Shown in pieces: positions 32,426 to 40,871 of a stretch of DNA of 64,000 bases (position 1 is its first letter; each line of letters starts with the position of its first letter). The translations under genes and the position numbers were made by a program. This DNA comes from Alphaproteobacteria bacterium (GTDB taxonomy: Bacteria > Pseudomonadota > Alphaproteobacteria > UBA828): the NCBI GenBank assembly GCA_022820945.1, contig JAJEEP010000027.1, forward strand, positions 1-64,000, written 5' to 3'. Below the pieces are notes generated by a model that was not told the origin of the DNA, made no database searches, and saw only the letters and a program-made list of their open reading frames with translations.

Positions 32426-33982
32426 CTAGTCGGGCGGAAGCGCCGCGAGCTCCGCAGTGCCGAGCGACGCCCCGCGGCCTTTGATCTTGCGCGCCCGCTC
32501 CTGCTCGTGCCGATACATCTCGTCGGCGCGCGCCGTGTCGTGGTTGTACTTGAGCCAGGTCTCGTCCAGGAAACGATGGCGGTCGGACTGCGGCGTGAAG
32601 GCGCGCACCTGCGCGTTGTAATCCTCCAGCGTCAGCACGCCCCGGCTCGTGCGGTAGCGGTCGGCCTTTGCCGGGAGCACGGTTCCGCCGGGATAGACCG
32701 GGCCGCTGGTCGGGATGTAATCCTCGCCGTCCAGCACCGCGTAGGGGATCGGCGAGTACATGCGCGTCGGGCCGTTACCGTGCTGCATCATGCTGTAGGA
32801 CGAGAGGCGGTGGCTGGGGAGCGTCAGCAGCCCGACCAGTTCGCCCAGGCAGTCGCGGCTGAACTCGTCGTTGAGCAGCGGGCGGAAGCGCTCGGCCCGC
32901 TCGTCGATCAGCATCCAATCCTCGTGTGCATAGACGCCAGCGACATGGGCGAGGTCCTTGCAGATGCCGAAGTAGGTGAGGGCGCCTGCATCGAGCATCT
33001 GATCGCGGCTCCAGCCGGCGATGCGCTTCCAGAGCTTCGCCGTCGCCTCCTTGAAGAGTTCGTCGAGGGTGCGGAAGGTCTCCGTCAGTGCCTCGCGGCT
33101 CTCCATCCCCACCGGAACGTGCCCATCGGTGAGCGGGTCAGAGGTGTAGAGGCCGACGCCGACGATGTTCTCCACCCGGAACTCGGGCTCGGATTCGAAG
33201 CTTCCCCAATCGTCCACCAGATAGAAGTGGCAGTCCTTCACCAGCATCGGGACGGTGAGGTTGTTGTAGGGGATGTCCGCCGCCACGTCGTCGAGCCAGG
33301 GGAAGTCGCCTTCGCCGAGATCCATGAAGTCGCGGACGATCATCTCGTTGCCGTCGGCGAGCTTGTAGGGCCCGGTGTTGAGCAGGCTGATGCGGCTCTC
33401 GCAGCTCACCAGAAAGCCGTATTGCGCCGCAGACGCCATGAACTGCGTCGCCGCGCTGTGCAGCGGATCGCCGTCCTCGCAGCCGTAGGCGTCGGACTCG
33501 AACACCTGAAGCCGCCGTTCCGGCAGAATCTGGCAGCGGTGGCCGAATTCCTTGTTCGTGATGTGGCCGTCGTTCCTGTGCCAGGAAAGCTGCAGGCGCT
33601 TCCAGAAATCCATCAGGTAGATGACGTCTTCAGCGGCATCCTGCGGGCGCAGCAAGCCCATGTTGATCAGCCACTCCCGGCCGAGCAGGTAGAAGCCCGG
33701 CATCCCCCAGCCCATGGCGCTCTTGCCGGGCGGGCGCCCCTCGCGCGCGCGGTCGCCGATCTCCTCCGCGGTCATCACGCTCTCGACCTTCCGCAAGAGC
33801 GAGGGGTAGCGGTAGAAGGCGTTCAGATACGAGAGAAGCATGTAGGGCGGGACCGGGAACAGCTTGGATTCCTGCACCGTGCGGGTCACGCACAGCCAAT
33901 AGGTCTCGTCCGTGAAGGTCTGCAGGAGGTTGTTGGTCTCCAGCAGCTGGGCGTAGGAAATTCGAGGCGCGCCGACCATCAC
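32426..33982 (-). CDS. Large uncharacterised protein, probable partner of the swivel-domain protein
   Basis: 518 residues, no signal peptide or membrane spans. The sequence is rich in aromatic residues and looks globular: YAQLLETNNLLQTFTDETYW, MGWGMPGFYLLGREWLINMG, TQFMASAAQYGFLVSCESRI, YSMMQHGNGPTRMYSPIPYA. I recognise no family. Its start overlaps the stop of the stand-alone phosphohistidine gene by four bases (ATGA), indicating coupled translation and probably one complex. By analogy with phenylphosphate synthase and rifampin phosphotransferase, it could supply the acceptor-binding domain missing from the PPDK-like protein. This is inference from gene order and missing domains only. Confidence 0.75.
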   Translation of the reverse strand: MMVGAPRISYAQLLETNNLLQTFTDETYWLCVTRTVQESKLFPVPPYMLLSYLNAFYRYPSLLRKVESVMTAEEIGDRAREGRPPGKSAMGWGMPGFYLLGREWLINMGLLRPQDAAEDVIYLMDFWKRLQLSWHRNDGHITNKEFGHRCQILPERRLQVFESDAYGCEDGDPLHSAATQFMASAAQYGFLVSCESRISLLNTGPYKLADGNEMIVRDFMDLGEGDFPWLDDVAADIPYNNLTVPMLVKDCHFYLVDDWGSFESEPEFRVENIVGVGLYTSDPLTDGHVPVGMESREALTETFRTLDELFKEATAKLWKRIAGWSRDQMLDAGALTYFGICKDLAHVAGVYAHEDWMLIDERAERFRPLLNDEFSRDCLGELVGLLTLPSHRLSSYSMMQHGNGPTRMYSPIPYAVLDGEDYIPTSGPVYPGGTVLPAKADRYRTSRGVLTLEDYNAQVRAFTPQSDRHRFLDETWLKYNHDTARADEMYRHEQERARKIKGRGASLGTAELAALPPD

Positions 33983-34731
33983 GGGGCCTCCTGGACCAGC
34001 TTCCAGATGTTGGCGGTCATTTCCTCGCCCTTCTGGTAGGCCTCCGCCGTCTTTGCCGCCGCGGCGGTCTCCATCTCCAGCCGCTGGCCTTCTTTGATCC
34101 CGGTGATCCTGGCGTTCATGAAGCAGGGAATGCCGTATTCCCGCGCCAGGATGCCGAGGTGAGAGCGCACCGTGCCGCCCATGCAGATGATGCCGGTGAA
34201 CCGCTCCAGGATCGGCGCTGTCAGAGTGCCGCCGGAATCGTCGATGATGGCGATGGTCTCGGGCGGCACGCCGCCGCCGAGGTAGCGCATGACCTGGCTG
34301 CTAGAGCGCACGTAGCGCGCGGTGCCCACGGTATTCTCGGCGACGCGCATGACGTTGTCGCCGACACCGCAGAGGGCCCGCCCCTCCGAATCGGCCTCGC
34401 CTGAAGGCGCGTCCGGGTGTTCCATGGTCCAGTCGGGGTCGTCGCCCAGGATGCCCTCGGCCGGCTTGTAGGCCTCGGGTCGCTCGTTCACCGAGATCAC
34501 CGCGGAAAAGTCGTAGCGGTGGCCGGCGTCGAGGAGCTTCTTCTCGATCGCCTCGAAGTCGGCCGCCGTGATCAGATCGTAGGACTTGTCGAAGACGAAG
34601 CTGTTCCAGTCGACCCCGCTCTCGTCGAGCCGGCGGCGCACGAGGTCCTTGATCGCGCTGTGGAACGCCTCGACGGTCGGCGAATGCGCCTGATCGCCGT
34701 ACTTGTCCGAGTCCACGTAGAGCTTGGCCAC
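33979..34731 (-). CDS. Stand-alone PEP-utilising enzyme mobile (phosphohistidine swivel) domain protein
   Basis: 250 residues from ATG 34731. The C-terminal half is a phosphohistidine domain: TGIICMGGTVRSHLGILARE and YGIPCFMNARI, with the predicted phospho-acceptor H191 in RSHLG. The N-terminal 130 residues (VDSDKYGDQAHSPTVEAFHS, LITAADFEAIEKKLLDAGHR) are not recognised. It lacks an ATP-grasp domain and so needs a partner kinase; the PPDK-like protein in the same operon is the obvious candidate. First gene of the nine-gene run. The roughly 190 bp upstream to surE, transcribed the other way, should hold the operon promoter, but I could not pick one reliably. Confidence 0.85.
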   Translation of the reverse strand: MAKLYVDSDKYGDQAHSPTVEAFHSAIKDLVRRRLDESGVDWNSFVFDKSYDLITAADFEAIEKKLLDAGHRYDFSAVISVNERPEAYKPAEGILGDDPDWTMEHPDAPSGEADSEGRALCGVGDNVMRVAENTVGTARYVRSSSQVMRYLGGGVPPETIAIIDDSGGTLTAPILERFTGIICMGGTVRSHLGILAREYGIPCFMNARITGIKEGQRLEMETAAAAKTAEAYQKGEEMTANIWKLVQEAP

Positions 34732-34918
34732 ACTCTCCCCCGAGGCACGCCCGCCGGAACGGAGGCGCCAACATGCGGATCGGCCTTAAGGCTGTCAATG
34801 CCGGCGCGCCATGCAATCCGTGCTCAAATTCTTGAGATGTTCGGGAGTGTGCTTGCGCTCGGCTGGCACGGCGAAGAGACTGCCGTCCCCGTCGCGCGCG
34901 CTCGAAAGGATCCCCGCC

Positions 34919-35707
34919 ATGCCAGCGGAGAGCGATCTCTCCCACCACCGCATCCTCGTCACCAATGACGACGGCATCCACGCCAGGGGGCTCAAGATTC
35001 TCGAGGCGATCGCACGTGGCCTGTCAGACGACGTCTGGGTCGTCGCCCCGGATCACGAACGGAGCGGCGCCGGCCACTCGATCTCGATGAACGTGCCGAT
35101 CCGCCTGCGTCAGCTGGGAGAGAAGCGCTATGCGGTGGTCGGCACGCCCACCGATTGCGTTCTCATGGCGATCTATGAGCTGATGACCGAGGGGCCGCCC
35201 ACGGTTCTGCTCTCGGGCATCAACCGCGGCGCCAACCTGGCGGAGGACATGACCTATTCCGGCACTGTGGCGGCGGCGATGGAGGGAACCCTGCTCGGCA
35301 TCCGCTCCATCGCGCTTAGCCAGGTGTTCGCCATGGGTGGCGAAGCACTCTGGGCCACGGCGGAAACCCATGCTCCGGGCGTGATCAGGACGCTTATGCG
35401 GCTGCCGGATTGGCCGGCCGGCACGCTGGTTAACGTCAACTTTCCCGATGCGCCGCCGGAGGCGGTGAGCGGTGCCCGCATTACGAGCCAGGGGCAGAGA
35501 CCGCCGGGCTCTTTCACCATCGACGGGCGCATCGACACGCGCGATGTGCCCTACTTCTGGGTGGAGATCAGCTACAAGGAGGGAGAGAAGCACAACGGGA
35601 CCGACCTGCACGCGATCCACGATAACGCGGTCTCGGTGACTCCCATACAGCTGGACATGACCGATCACGTCTGGCGCGGTCGCCTAACCGAGGCGTTCGC
35701 GCCGTGA
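34919..35707 (+). CDS. surE: 5'/3'-nucleotidase SurE
   Basis: 262 residues from ATG 34919, which has AAAGGA eight bases upstream; the frame is open further 5' but that part lacks SurE character. The SurE signature RILVTNDDGIHARGLKIL (Asp-Asp metal ligands), then VVAPDHERSGAGHSISMNVP and SGINRGANLAEDMTYSGTVA (Asn ligand), all match. It dephosphorylates nucleoside 5'/3'-monophosphates and can act on other phosphates; it often lies beside pcm, nlpD and rpoS, which are not here. Its placement between the phosphotransferase operon and the importer operon is atypical, so a specialised phosphatase role is possible. Confidence 0.92.
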   Translation: MPAESDLSHHRILVTNDDGIHARGLKILEAIARGLSDDVWVVAPDHERSGAGHSISMNVPIRLRQLGEKRYAVVGTPTDCVLMAIYELMTEGPPTVLLSGINRGANLAEDMTYSGTVAAAMEGTLLGIRSIALSQVFAMGGEALWATAETHAPGVIRTLMRLPDWPAGTLVNVNFPDAPPEAVSGARITSQGQRPPGSFTIDGRIDTRDVPYFWVEISYKEGEKHNGTDLHAIHDNAVSVTPIQLDMTDHVWRGRLTEAFAP

Positions 35708-35751
35708 TCCCGATCACGCGCAGCCCTTGCGGCTGGTCACGGGAACCTCGT

Positions 35752-35780
35752 TTGACACCCTTCGGGGCGCTTACCATACT
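35752..35780 (+). promoter_or_regulatory. Sigma70-type promoter for the branched-chain-type importer operon
   Basis: A perfect -35 hexamer TTGACA (35752-35757), a 17-bp spacer and -10 CATACT (35775-35780, four of six consensus bases) lie 62 bp upstream of the binding-protein ATG (35842), which has an aggagaggg ribosome site. Confidence 0.65.
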
Positions 35781-35841
35781 CCGCTGCGAAATTTTAGCGG
35801 TTATGCATGTCGCGCGCGGCGCGAAACCAAAGGAGAGGGAG

Positions 35842-37221
35842 ATGGCAACATCGTTTGGCGTAATTCGGGCAGGGCTGCTTGGCGCGGCGCTGTGCGCGGG
35901 CCTTGCGGCTGGCCCGCAACTCGCAAAGGCCGAGGACACCTTCAAGTTCGGCGGCGTCTTTACGCTGTCCGGCCCGGCCTCGTTCCTGGGCCTGTTCGAG
36001 GAAGCGGCCGTGAGGCTCGCCGTCGAGCAGTTCATGAAGGGCGATTGCATCGTCGAGGCCGTTCCGCCGCAGCCCTGCGAGGGTGGCGGGCTCAAGATCG
36101 GCGACAAGGTCATCCCCATCGAGTGGACGGCCTATGACGACGTCTCCGAGGACAAGAAGTCCATCGACGCCGTCATCCGCCTGGTCGAGCAGGACGAAGC
36201 CCGCGCGATCTGGGGTCCCCGGATGAACTCGGCGCTGCTCTCGGCCGCCTCGATCCTCGATCCGCAGGGAATCATCAGCATCTGCGCGATCTGCTCGAGC
36301 CCGGCGATGACCGTGGGCCGCAAATACGGCCACGACATCACCGACACCGGCGTGATCGAGAAACACGGCATGGGCGAGTTCATCCACGAAACGCCCGAGA
36401 GGCTGGCGGAGCACGGCATCGATCCCGCGCTCTTCGATGGCCGCAAGAAGCTCGGCTTCATCGGTCGCAACGAACTCTACACCGTGCACGGCTCCATCGG
36501 CTGGCAGGAGGCGGTGGAAAAGGGCGGCGGCCGGTACGAGTATCAGCATGACTGGGCGGTGCTCTATCCCTTCGGCACCACCGACTTCGCGCCGCACGTC
36601 GCCAAGCTGGCAGAGCAGGACCCCGACATCGTGCTCATGGATGCCTACATCTTCCCTGACATGCTGGCGATCATGAATGAGATGAAGAAGCAGGGTCTCG
36701 ACTACGAGACCGGCGAGATCATTCTGTTGGGCAACGACGTGCTGATGCTCCAGATCTTCGTCGACGTGGCCAAGGATCAAGGCATCAACATGTCGTCCGG
36801 CTACGTCTGGGGCTGGCAGGAGCACAACCCGGCCCAGGACGAGGCGACCCTCGCGCGCGTCGAGAAGTACGTGCCCATTTACAACGCGAAGTACGGAGAG
36901 ACCGAGGTCGGGAACTCGAGCCCGTTCGATCGGGGCGCCTACGACGCCGCCATCTGGTTCCTCTACGGCGTGCAGGCCTCGGGCGACCACACCGACAACG
37001 ACAAGATCGTGGAAGCCTGGCGCAACCTGAAGATCAACGGCCTGCGCGGGCCGACGAACGAGTTCTTCACCCGGCCCGATACCGGCGAGAAGACCGGCCA
37101 GCTGTTCGCGACCGAGTACATCATCGGCGTCGCGGACGAGAAGGTCTGGTACACCGGCATCAGCTACCGTGACGAGCTCTTCTACGGGCCCTACGTCTAC
37201 GGCGACAAGCTGCCGAAATAA
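35842..37221 (+). CDS. Branched-chain-amino-acid-type ABC substrate-binding protein
   Basis: 459 residues from ATG 35842. The signal peptide covers about 30 residues (IRAGLLGAALCAGLAAGPQL, cleavage near KAEDT). The mature protein belongs to the LivK/AmiC-like type-1 periplasmic family: FGGVFTLSGPASFLGLFEEA, then IRLVEQDEARAIWGPRMNSA and a long C-lobe. It is larger than LivK (about 370), with two Cys-containing insertions (residues about 68-80 and near SICAICSS) that may form disulphides. Permease and ATPase genes follow. The ligand could be an amide, aromatic acid or keto acid as easily as an amino acid. Expression is probably from the promoter at 35752-35780. Confidence 0.9.
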   Translation: MATSFGVIRAGLLGAALCAGLAAGPQLAKAEDTFKFGGVFTLSGPASFLGLFEEAAVRLAVEQFMKGDCIVEAVPPQPCEGGGLKIGDKVIPIEWTAYDDVSEDKKSIDAVIRLVEQDEARAIWGPRMNSALLSAASILDPQGIISICAICSSPAMTVGRKYGHDITDTGVIEKHGMGEFIHETPERLAEHGIDPALFDGRKKLGFIGRNELYTVHGSIGWQEAVEKGGGRYEYQHDWAVLYPFGTTDFAPHVAKLAEQDPDIVLMDAYIFPDMLAIMNEMKKQGLDYETGEIILLGNDVLMLQIFVDVAKDQGINMSSGYVWGWQEHNPAQDEATLARVEKYVPIYNAKYGETEVGNSSPFDRGAYDAAIWFLYGVQASGDHTDNDKIVEAWRNLKINGLRGPTNEFFTRPDTGEKTGQLFATEYIIGVADEKVWYTGISYRDELFYGPYVYGDKLPK

Positions 37222-37388
37222 CCCTGCGGCGGGGACGGTCCAGGCCGGATTCCGCAGGTTGAGAAGACGGAGACGGTGGGGCGGCGCCTGCCCGCGAGGG
37301 TGCGCGCCGCCTCTCTCTTGCCCTCGATCGCCGGGCGCTCGCCCCGCGAGCCTGGCTTCGCACCTTGCGGCGCGCCGACGCGGTCGCG

Positions 37389-37418
37389 CCGGCCAGTCCG
37401 CTTTGCGGCCCGGTTTTT
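37389..37418 (+). terminator. Possible attenuator between binding-protein and permease genes
   Basis: A GC-rich structure (ccgg 37389-37392 with ccgg 37410-37413, and inner ccgc/gcgg 37398-37408) is followed by five T residues (37414-37418). The stem is imperfect, so partial termination is more likely than full. It lies in the 240-bp gap after the binding-protein gene, where no other gene is visible. Confidence 0.4.
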
Positions 37419-37461
37419 CTGACGACCGTGCTCTGTCGCCCGCCGGCAAGGCCGCGATCCC

Positions 37462-38337
37462 GTGACCGCATTCGCCCAGCAGCTCATCTACGGCGCCTCC
37501 TACGGCATGAACCTTGCCGTGGCGGCGGCGGGCCTCGCGCTCATCTTCGGCGTCTACAGGGTCATCAACCTCGCCCACGGCCAGCTCATCATGCTCGGCG
37601 GCTTCGTGGCCTACGTGGTCGCGACGCAGCTCGGCACCCATTTCTTCGTCGGCTTCTTCGCCGCCATGATCGTCATGGGGCTGCTCAGCATCGTGCTGGA
37701 GAACGCGGTCTTCCGCTTCCTCCAGCGCCGCCCGCTGACCGATCAGCTGCTGGCCTCGCTCGGCCTCTACATGGTTCTCGGCACCACGGCGCTCCGCATC
37801 TGGGGCGACTTCGAGGCGCGGCCGATCGCCATGCCGGGCGAGGATTGGGCGCTGACCGCAGGCGAGATCCGAATCGACGGCGCGCGATTGGTCACCATCG
37901 CGATCACTCTCGTCCTGTTCGCGCTGCTCTATTTCGTCGTCTACCGCACGCACCTCGGGCGCACCATGCGCGCCACCGCGCAAGGCGAGGAGACCGCCGC
38001 CCTCATGGGCATCAAGAAGCGCCGGGTGGCGGCGATCGTGTTCTTTCTCGGCGGCGCGCTCGGGGGCGCTGCCGGCGCCATGCTCGGCGCGCTCTTCAAC
38101 GTGCGGCCGGACATGGGCTTCCAACCCCTGCTGATGGCGCTGGTCATCATCATCTTCGGCGGCATGGGCAGCATCGCGGGCTCCATCGTCGCCGGCCTCA
38201 TCCTCGGCATTCTCTACAACCTCACGGTCTTCTACGTCGGCTCGAAGCTGGGAGACCTGGTGCCCTTCCTGGTGCTGCTCGCGATTCTGATGATCCGCCC
38301 GCAAGGGCTGTTCGGCCTGCCGGACCGCAACGCATGA
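37462..38337 (+). CDS. Branched-chain-type ABC permease, LivH family
   Basis: 291 residues from GTG 37462 (MTAFAQQLIYGASYGMNLAV). About eight hydrophobic spans; signature blocks are VYRVINLAHGQLIMLGGFVA, RTMRATAQGEETAALMGIKK (the ATPase-contacting EAA-like loop) and FGGMGSIAGSIVAGLILGIL. The stop overlaps the ATG of the LivM-like gene (ATGA), so they are translationally coupled. It forms half of the membrane channel. Confidence 0.93.
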   Translation: MTAFAQQLIYGASYGMNLAVAAAGLALIFGVYRVINLAHGQLIMLGGFVAYVVATQLGTHFFVGFFAAMIVMGLLSIVLENAVFRFLQRRPLTDQLLASLGLYMVLGTTALRIWGDFEARPIAMPGEDWALTAGEIRIDGARLVTIAITLVLFALLYFVVYRTHLGRTMRATAQGEETAALMGIKKRRVAAIVFFLGGALGGAAGAMLGALFNVRPDMGFQPLLMALVIIIFGGMGSIAGSIVAGLILGILYNLTVFYVGSKLGDLVPFLVLLAILMIRPQGLFGLPDRNA

Positions 38338-39371
38338 CGATCTTCCAGGCCCAGCGGATATCGCTTCGGGACCGCAGGGCGCGGGCCGTGATCGGCTGGC
38401 TCGTCCTGCTCGCCTTCCTCGGCATCCTCTGGGCGACAGTCGACAACAACTACCACCTGCGTCTGCTGGTGGGCGCCGGCACGGCGATGATCGCGGTGAT
38501 TCCCTTCGGGCTGCTCATGGGCCACATGGGCTACCTCGCCATGGGGCAGGGCGGCTTCGTCGGCGTCGGTGCCTACGTGGTGGGCGTGCTCACGGTCCAG
38601 CAACTCGAATTCGATTTCTGGGCCGCGCTGCCGTGCGCCATCGTCATCACCAGCGCGCTCGCCTACGTGCTGAGCTATCCGCTGTTCCGGCTGCGCGGCT
38701 ACCACTTCGCCATCGGCACCCTGGCCGTGGGGCAGCTGCTCTACATCATGTTCGACAGCTGGGAGTGGTTTACCGGCGGCCCCCACGGCACCGCAGGCAT
38801 CCCGAGACCGGCGCTCGGCGACTACGCCTTCGTCACCAATGCGCGCTTCCTCATCGTGGTGCTCTTCTTCCTCGTGATTGCGGCGTTCTCCTCGTGGTGG
38901 CTCGCGCGCGGTCACGTGGGCCGCGCCCTGAGCGCGATCCGCCAGGACGAGGACCTCGCCGCGGCGCGCGGCCTCGACGTCTTCCGCTACAAGCAGCTCG
39001 TCTTCGTCTTCGCCGCCGGCTTTGCGGGGCTCTCCGGCGCGCTTTACGCTTCCATGCAGATCGCCATCGACCCGAGCTCGTTCACGATCTGGAGCTCGTT
39101 CCAGTACGTGATCTACGTCATCATCGGCGGCTCGGGCACCTTGATGGGGCCTGCAATCGGGGTCGTCTTCCTGGTGGTCCTCGATCAGTTCATCCAGGAC
39201 TTCGGCAAGTGGAACCAGATCGTTCTCGGCGGCCTGATCGTGTTCACGGTCCTGTTCTTCCGCGGCGGACTCTGGGGCGGCGCCAATCTGGTATGGCACT
39301 ACGCCCTCGAGTCCGTCGGCATGAGGCAAAGCGTGGCCCAGGTGCTCGGCGCCGCGCCGCGGGGGAAATAG
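38334..39371 (+). CDS. Branched-chain-type ABC permease, LivM family
   Basis: 345 residues from ATG 38334, overlapping the previous stop by four bases. Multiple spans, e.g. RAVIGWLVLLAFLGILWATV and LLVGAGTAMIAVIPFGLLMG; typical LivM blocks are LRGYHFAIGTLAVGQLLYIM, ALSAIRQDEDLAAARGLDVF and VIYVIIGGSGTLMGPAIGVV. It pairs with the LivH-like permease. The LivG-like ATPase starts 6 bp downstream. Confidence 0.93.
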   Translation: MTIFQAQRISLRDRRARAVIGWLVLLAFLGILWATVDNNYHLRLLVGAGTAMIAVIPFGLLMGHMGYLAMGQGGFVGVGAYVVGVLTVQQLEFDFWAALPCAIVITSALAYVLSYPLFRLRGYHFAIGTLAVGQLLYIMFDSWEWFTGGPHGTAGIPRPALGDYAFVTNARFLIVVLFFLVIAAFSSWWLARGHVGRALSAIRQDEDLAAARGLDVFRYKQLVFVFAAGFAGLSGALYASMQIAIDPSSFTIWSSFQYVIYVIIGGSGTLMGPAIGVVFLVVLDQFIQDFGKWNQIVLGGLIVFTVLFFRGGLWGGANLVWHYALESVGMRQSVAQVLGAAPRGK

Positions 39372-39377
39372 CGGCCG

Positions 39378-40127
39378 ATGGACGCCATCCTCGAGGTTCG
39401 CAACCTGAGCAAGCGCTTCGGCGGCGTCGAGGCTGTGCGCGACGTGAGCTTCGACGTGCCGCGCGGGGCGCTGGTCGGCCTGATCGGGCCGAACGGCGCC
39501 GGCAAGACCACCTTCGTCAACCTCGTGACCAAGCACGCGGCACCCGATGCGGGCACGGTGACGCTCGACTCGAAGCCGATCCACCGTTTGCCGTCCTACA
39601 GGGTCGCGCGCAGCGGCCTCAGTCGCACCTACCAGAAGAACCGCCTCTTCACCGAGGAATCGGTGGAGGAGAACATCAGGACCGCCATGATCTGGGGCGG
39701 GCGGCACGGGGGCCGCGACCTGAGCTACCCCGGCTGCGCCGGCGACGAGGACGCACGCTGCGACGCGCTGCTCGAATTCTTCGAGCTGGAGGCCGTGCGG
39801 GGCGACCTGCCGACCGACCTCAGCCACCTGCTGCGCCGGCGTGCCGAGATCGCTCAGGCGCTGGCGCTCGGCCCCAAGGTGCTCCTGCTGGACGAGCCCT
39901 TCGCGGGCTTCAGTCGTGAGGAGTCCTTCGATCTGATCGAGCACCTGCGCGAGTGCCAGCGCGGCGGCCTCACCATCCTCCTGATCGACCACAACATGGA
40001 GGTGGTGATGGACGTCTGCGAGTACCTGTTCGTCATGCACCACGGTGCGCTGCTGGTCTCCGGAACGCCTGTCGAGATTCGTGCGAACGAGCAGGTGGTC
40101 AGCATCTACCTCGGTGGCGAGCACTGA
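39378..40127 (+). CDS. Branched-chain-type ABC ATPase, LivG family, with unusual signature motif
   Basis: 249 residues. Walker A is GPNGAGKTTF, Walker B LLLDEPFAGF, and the H-loop is in LLIDHNMEVVMD, all intact. The ABC signature, usually LSxGxxR in this family, reads LSHLLRRRAEIAQALALG, so the Gly is replaced by Leu. The C-terminal LivG-type end VSIYLGGEH is normal. Because LivG and LivF form a heterodimer, one degenerate signature could leave a single fully active ATP site. It ends 1 bp before the LivF-like start. Confidence 0.9.
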   Translation: MDAILEVRNLSKRFGGVEAVRDVSFDVPRGALVGLIGPNGAGKTTFVNLVTKHAAPDAGTVTLDSKPIHRLPSYRVARSGLSRTYQKNRLFTEESVEENIRTAMIWGGRHGGRDLSYPGCAGDEDARCDALLEFFELEAVRGDLPTDLSHLLRRRAEIAQALALGPKVLLLDEPFAGFSREESFDLIEHLRECQRGGLTILLIDHNMEVVMDVCEYLFVMHHGALLVSGTPVEIRANEQVVSIYLGGEH

Positions 40128-40128
40128 G

Positions 40129-40836
40129 ATGCTGGAAATCGACGACCTGACCCTGGCCTACGGCGTGAACCGGGTCGTGCGCGGGTTCAACCTCTCGGTC
40201 GGGCAGGGGGAGGTGTGCGCACTGCTCGGCCCGAACGGTGCAGGCAAGACCTCGATCCTGCGCGCCATCAGCGGCCTCATGCGCCCGCTAGCGGGGCAGA
40301 TTGACTTCGACGGGAAGTCGCTTCTCCGGCGATCGCCGGACCGTATCGTGCTGGACGGGATCGCCCACGTGCCCGAGGGGCGGCGCATCTTCCCGGAGAT
40401 GAGCGTGCTCGACAATCTGCTGGTGGGCGCCACCGTTCACATTCGCGAGCGGGCGAAGACGCGCGAGCTGATCGAGCGGAACTATTCGATGTTCCCCATT
40501 CTCAAGGAGCGCGCGCGGCAGGCGGGCGGCACGCTCTCCGGCGGCGAGCAGCAGCAGCTCACCATCGCGCGCGGCCTCATGGCGCAGCCGCGGCTGCTGA
40601 TGGTGGACGAGCCGACGCTTGGGCTCGCGCCCGCCATCATCAACACGCTCGTCGATACCTTCCGCGCGCTCAAGTCCTTGGGCCTCACCATCGTCGTCGC
40701 CGAGCAGAACGCGGACTTCGCGCTCCGGGTCGCCGACAACGGGACCGTCATCTCCGGCGGTGAGGTCAGCTTCAGCGGCACCGTGGAGGCGCTGAGGGAT
40801 TCCGAGCGGCTCCGCCGCGCCTACCTGGGCGCCTGA
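40129..40836 (+). CDS. Branched-chain-type ABC ATPase, LivF family
   Basis: 235 residues from ATG 40129, one base after the LivG-like stop. Walker A GPNGAGKTSI, the LivF-typical HVPEGRRIFPEMSVLDNLLV, canonical signature LSGGEQQQLTIARGL, Walker B LLMVDEPTLGLAP and the H-loop replacement VVAEQNADFA usual in LivF. It completes a five-component importer of one binding protein, two permeases and two ATPases. The next gene, an acetoacetate-decarboxylase-family protein, begins 35 bp downstream on the same strand. Confidence 0.93.
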   Translation: MLEIDDLTLAYGVNRVVRGFNLSVGQGEVCALLGPNGAGKTSILRAISGLMRPLAGQIDFDGKSLLRRSPDRIVLDGIAHVPEGRRIFPEMSVLDNLLVGATVHIRERAKTRELIERNYSMFPILKERARQAGGTLSGGEQQQLTIARGLMAQPRLLMVDEPTLGLAPAIINTLVDTFRALKSLGLTIVVAEQNADFALRVADNGTVISGGEVSFSGTVEALRDSERLRRAYLGA

Positions 40837-40871
40837 GCGACGCGCCGCGCCCCAACGAGGAGGCTCGTGCC

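Noticed and set aside
30172-32484. 770-codon plus-strand open frame
   Set aside because: Antisense to the PPDK-like, 200-residue and acyl-CoA ligase genes; arises from strong GC bias at third positions.
24019-34731. Acetone carboxylase (AcxABC) or acetophenone carboxylase genes
   Set aside because: No hydantoinase-type carboxylase subunits are present in the operon; the carboxylase parts are biotin-dependent.
35794-38304. 836-codon minus-strand open frame opposite the importer genes
   Set aside because: Asp/His/Glu-rich and featureless; the plus-strand genes are unmistakable.
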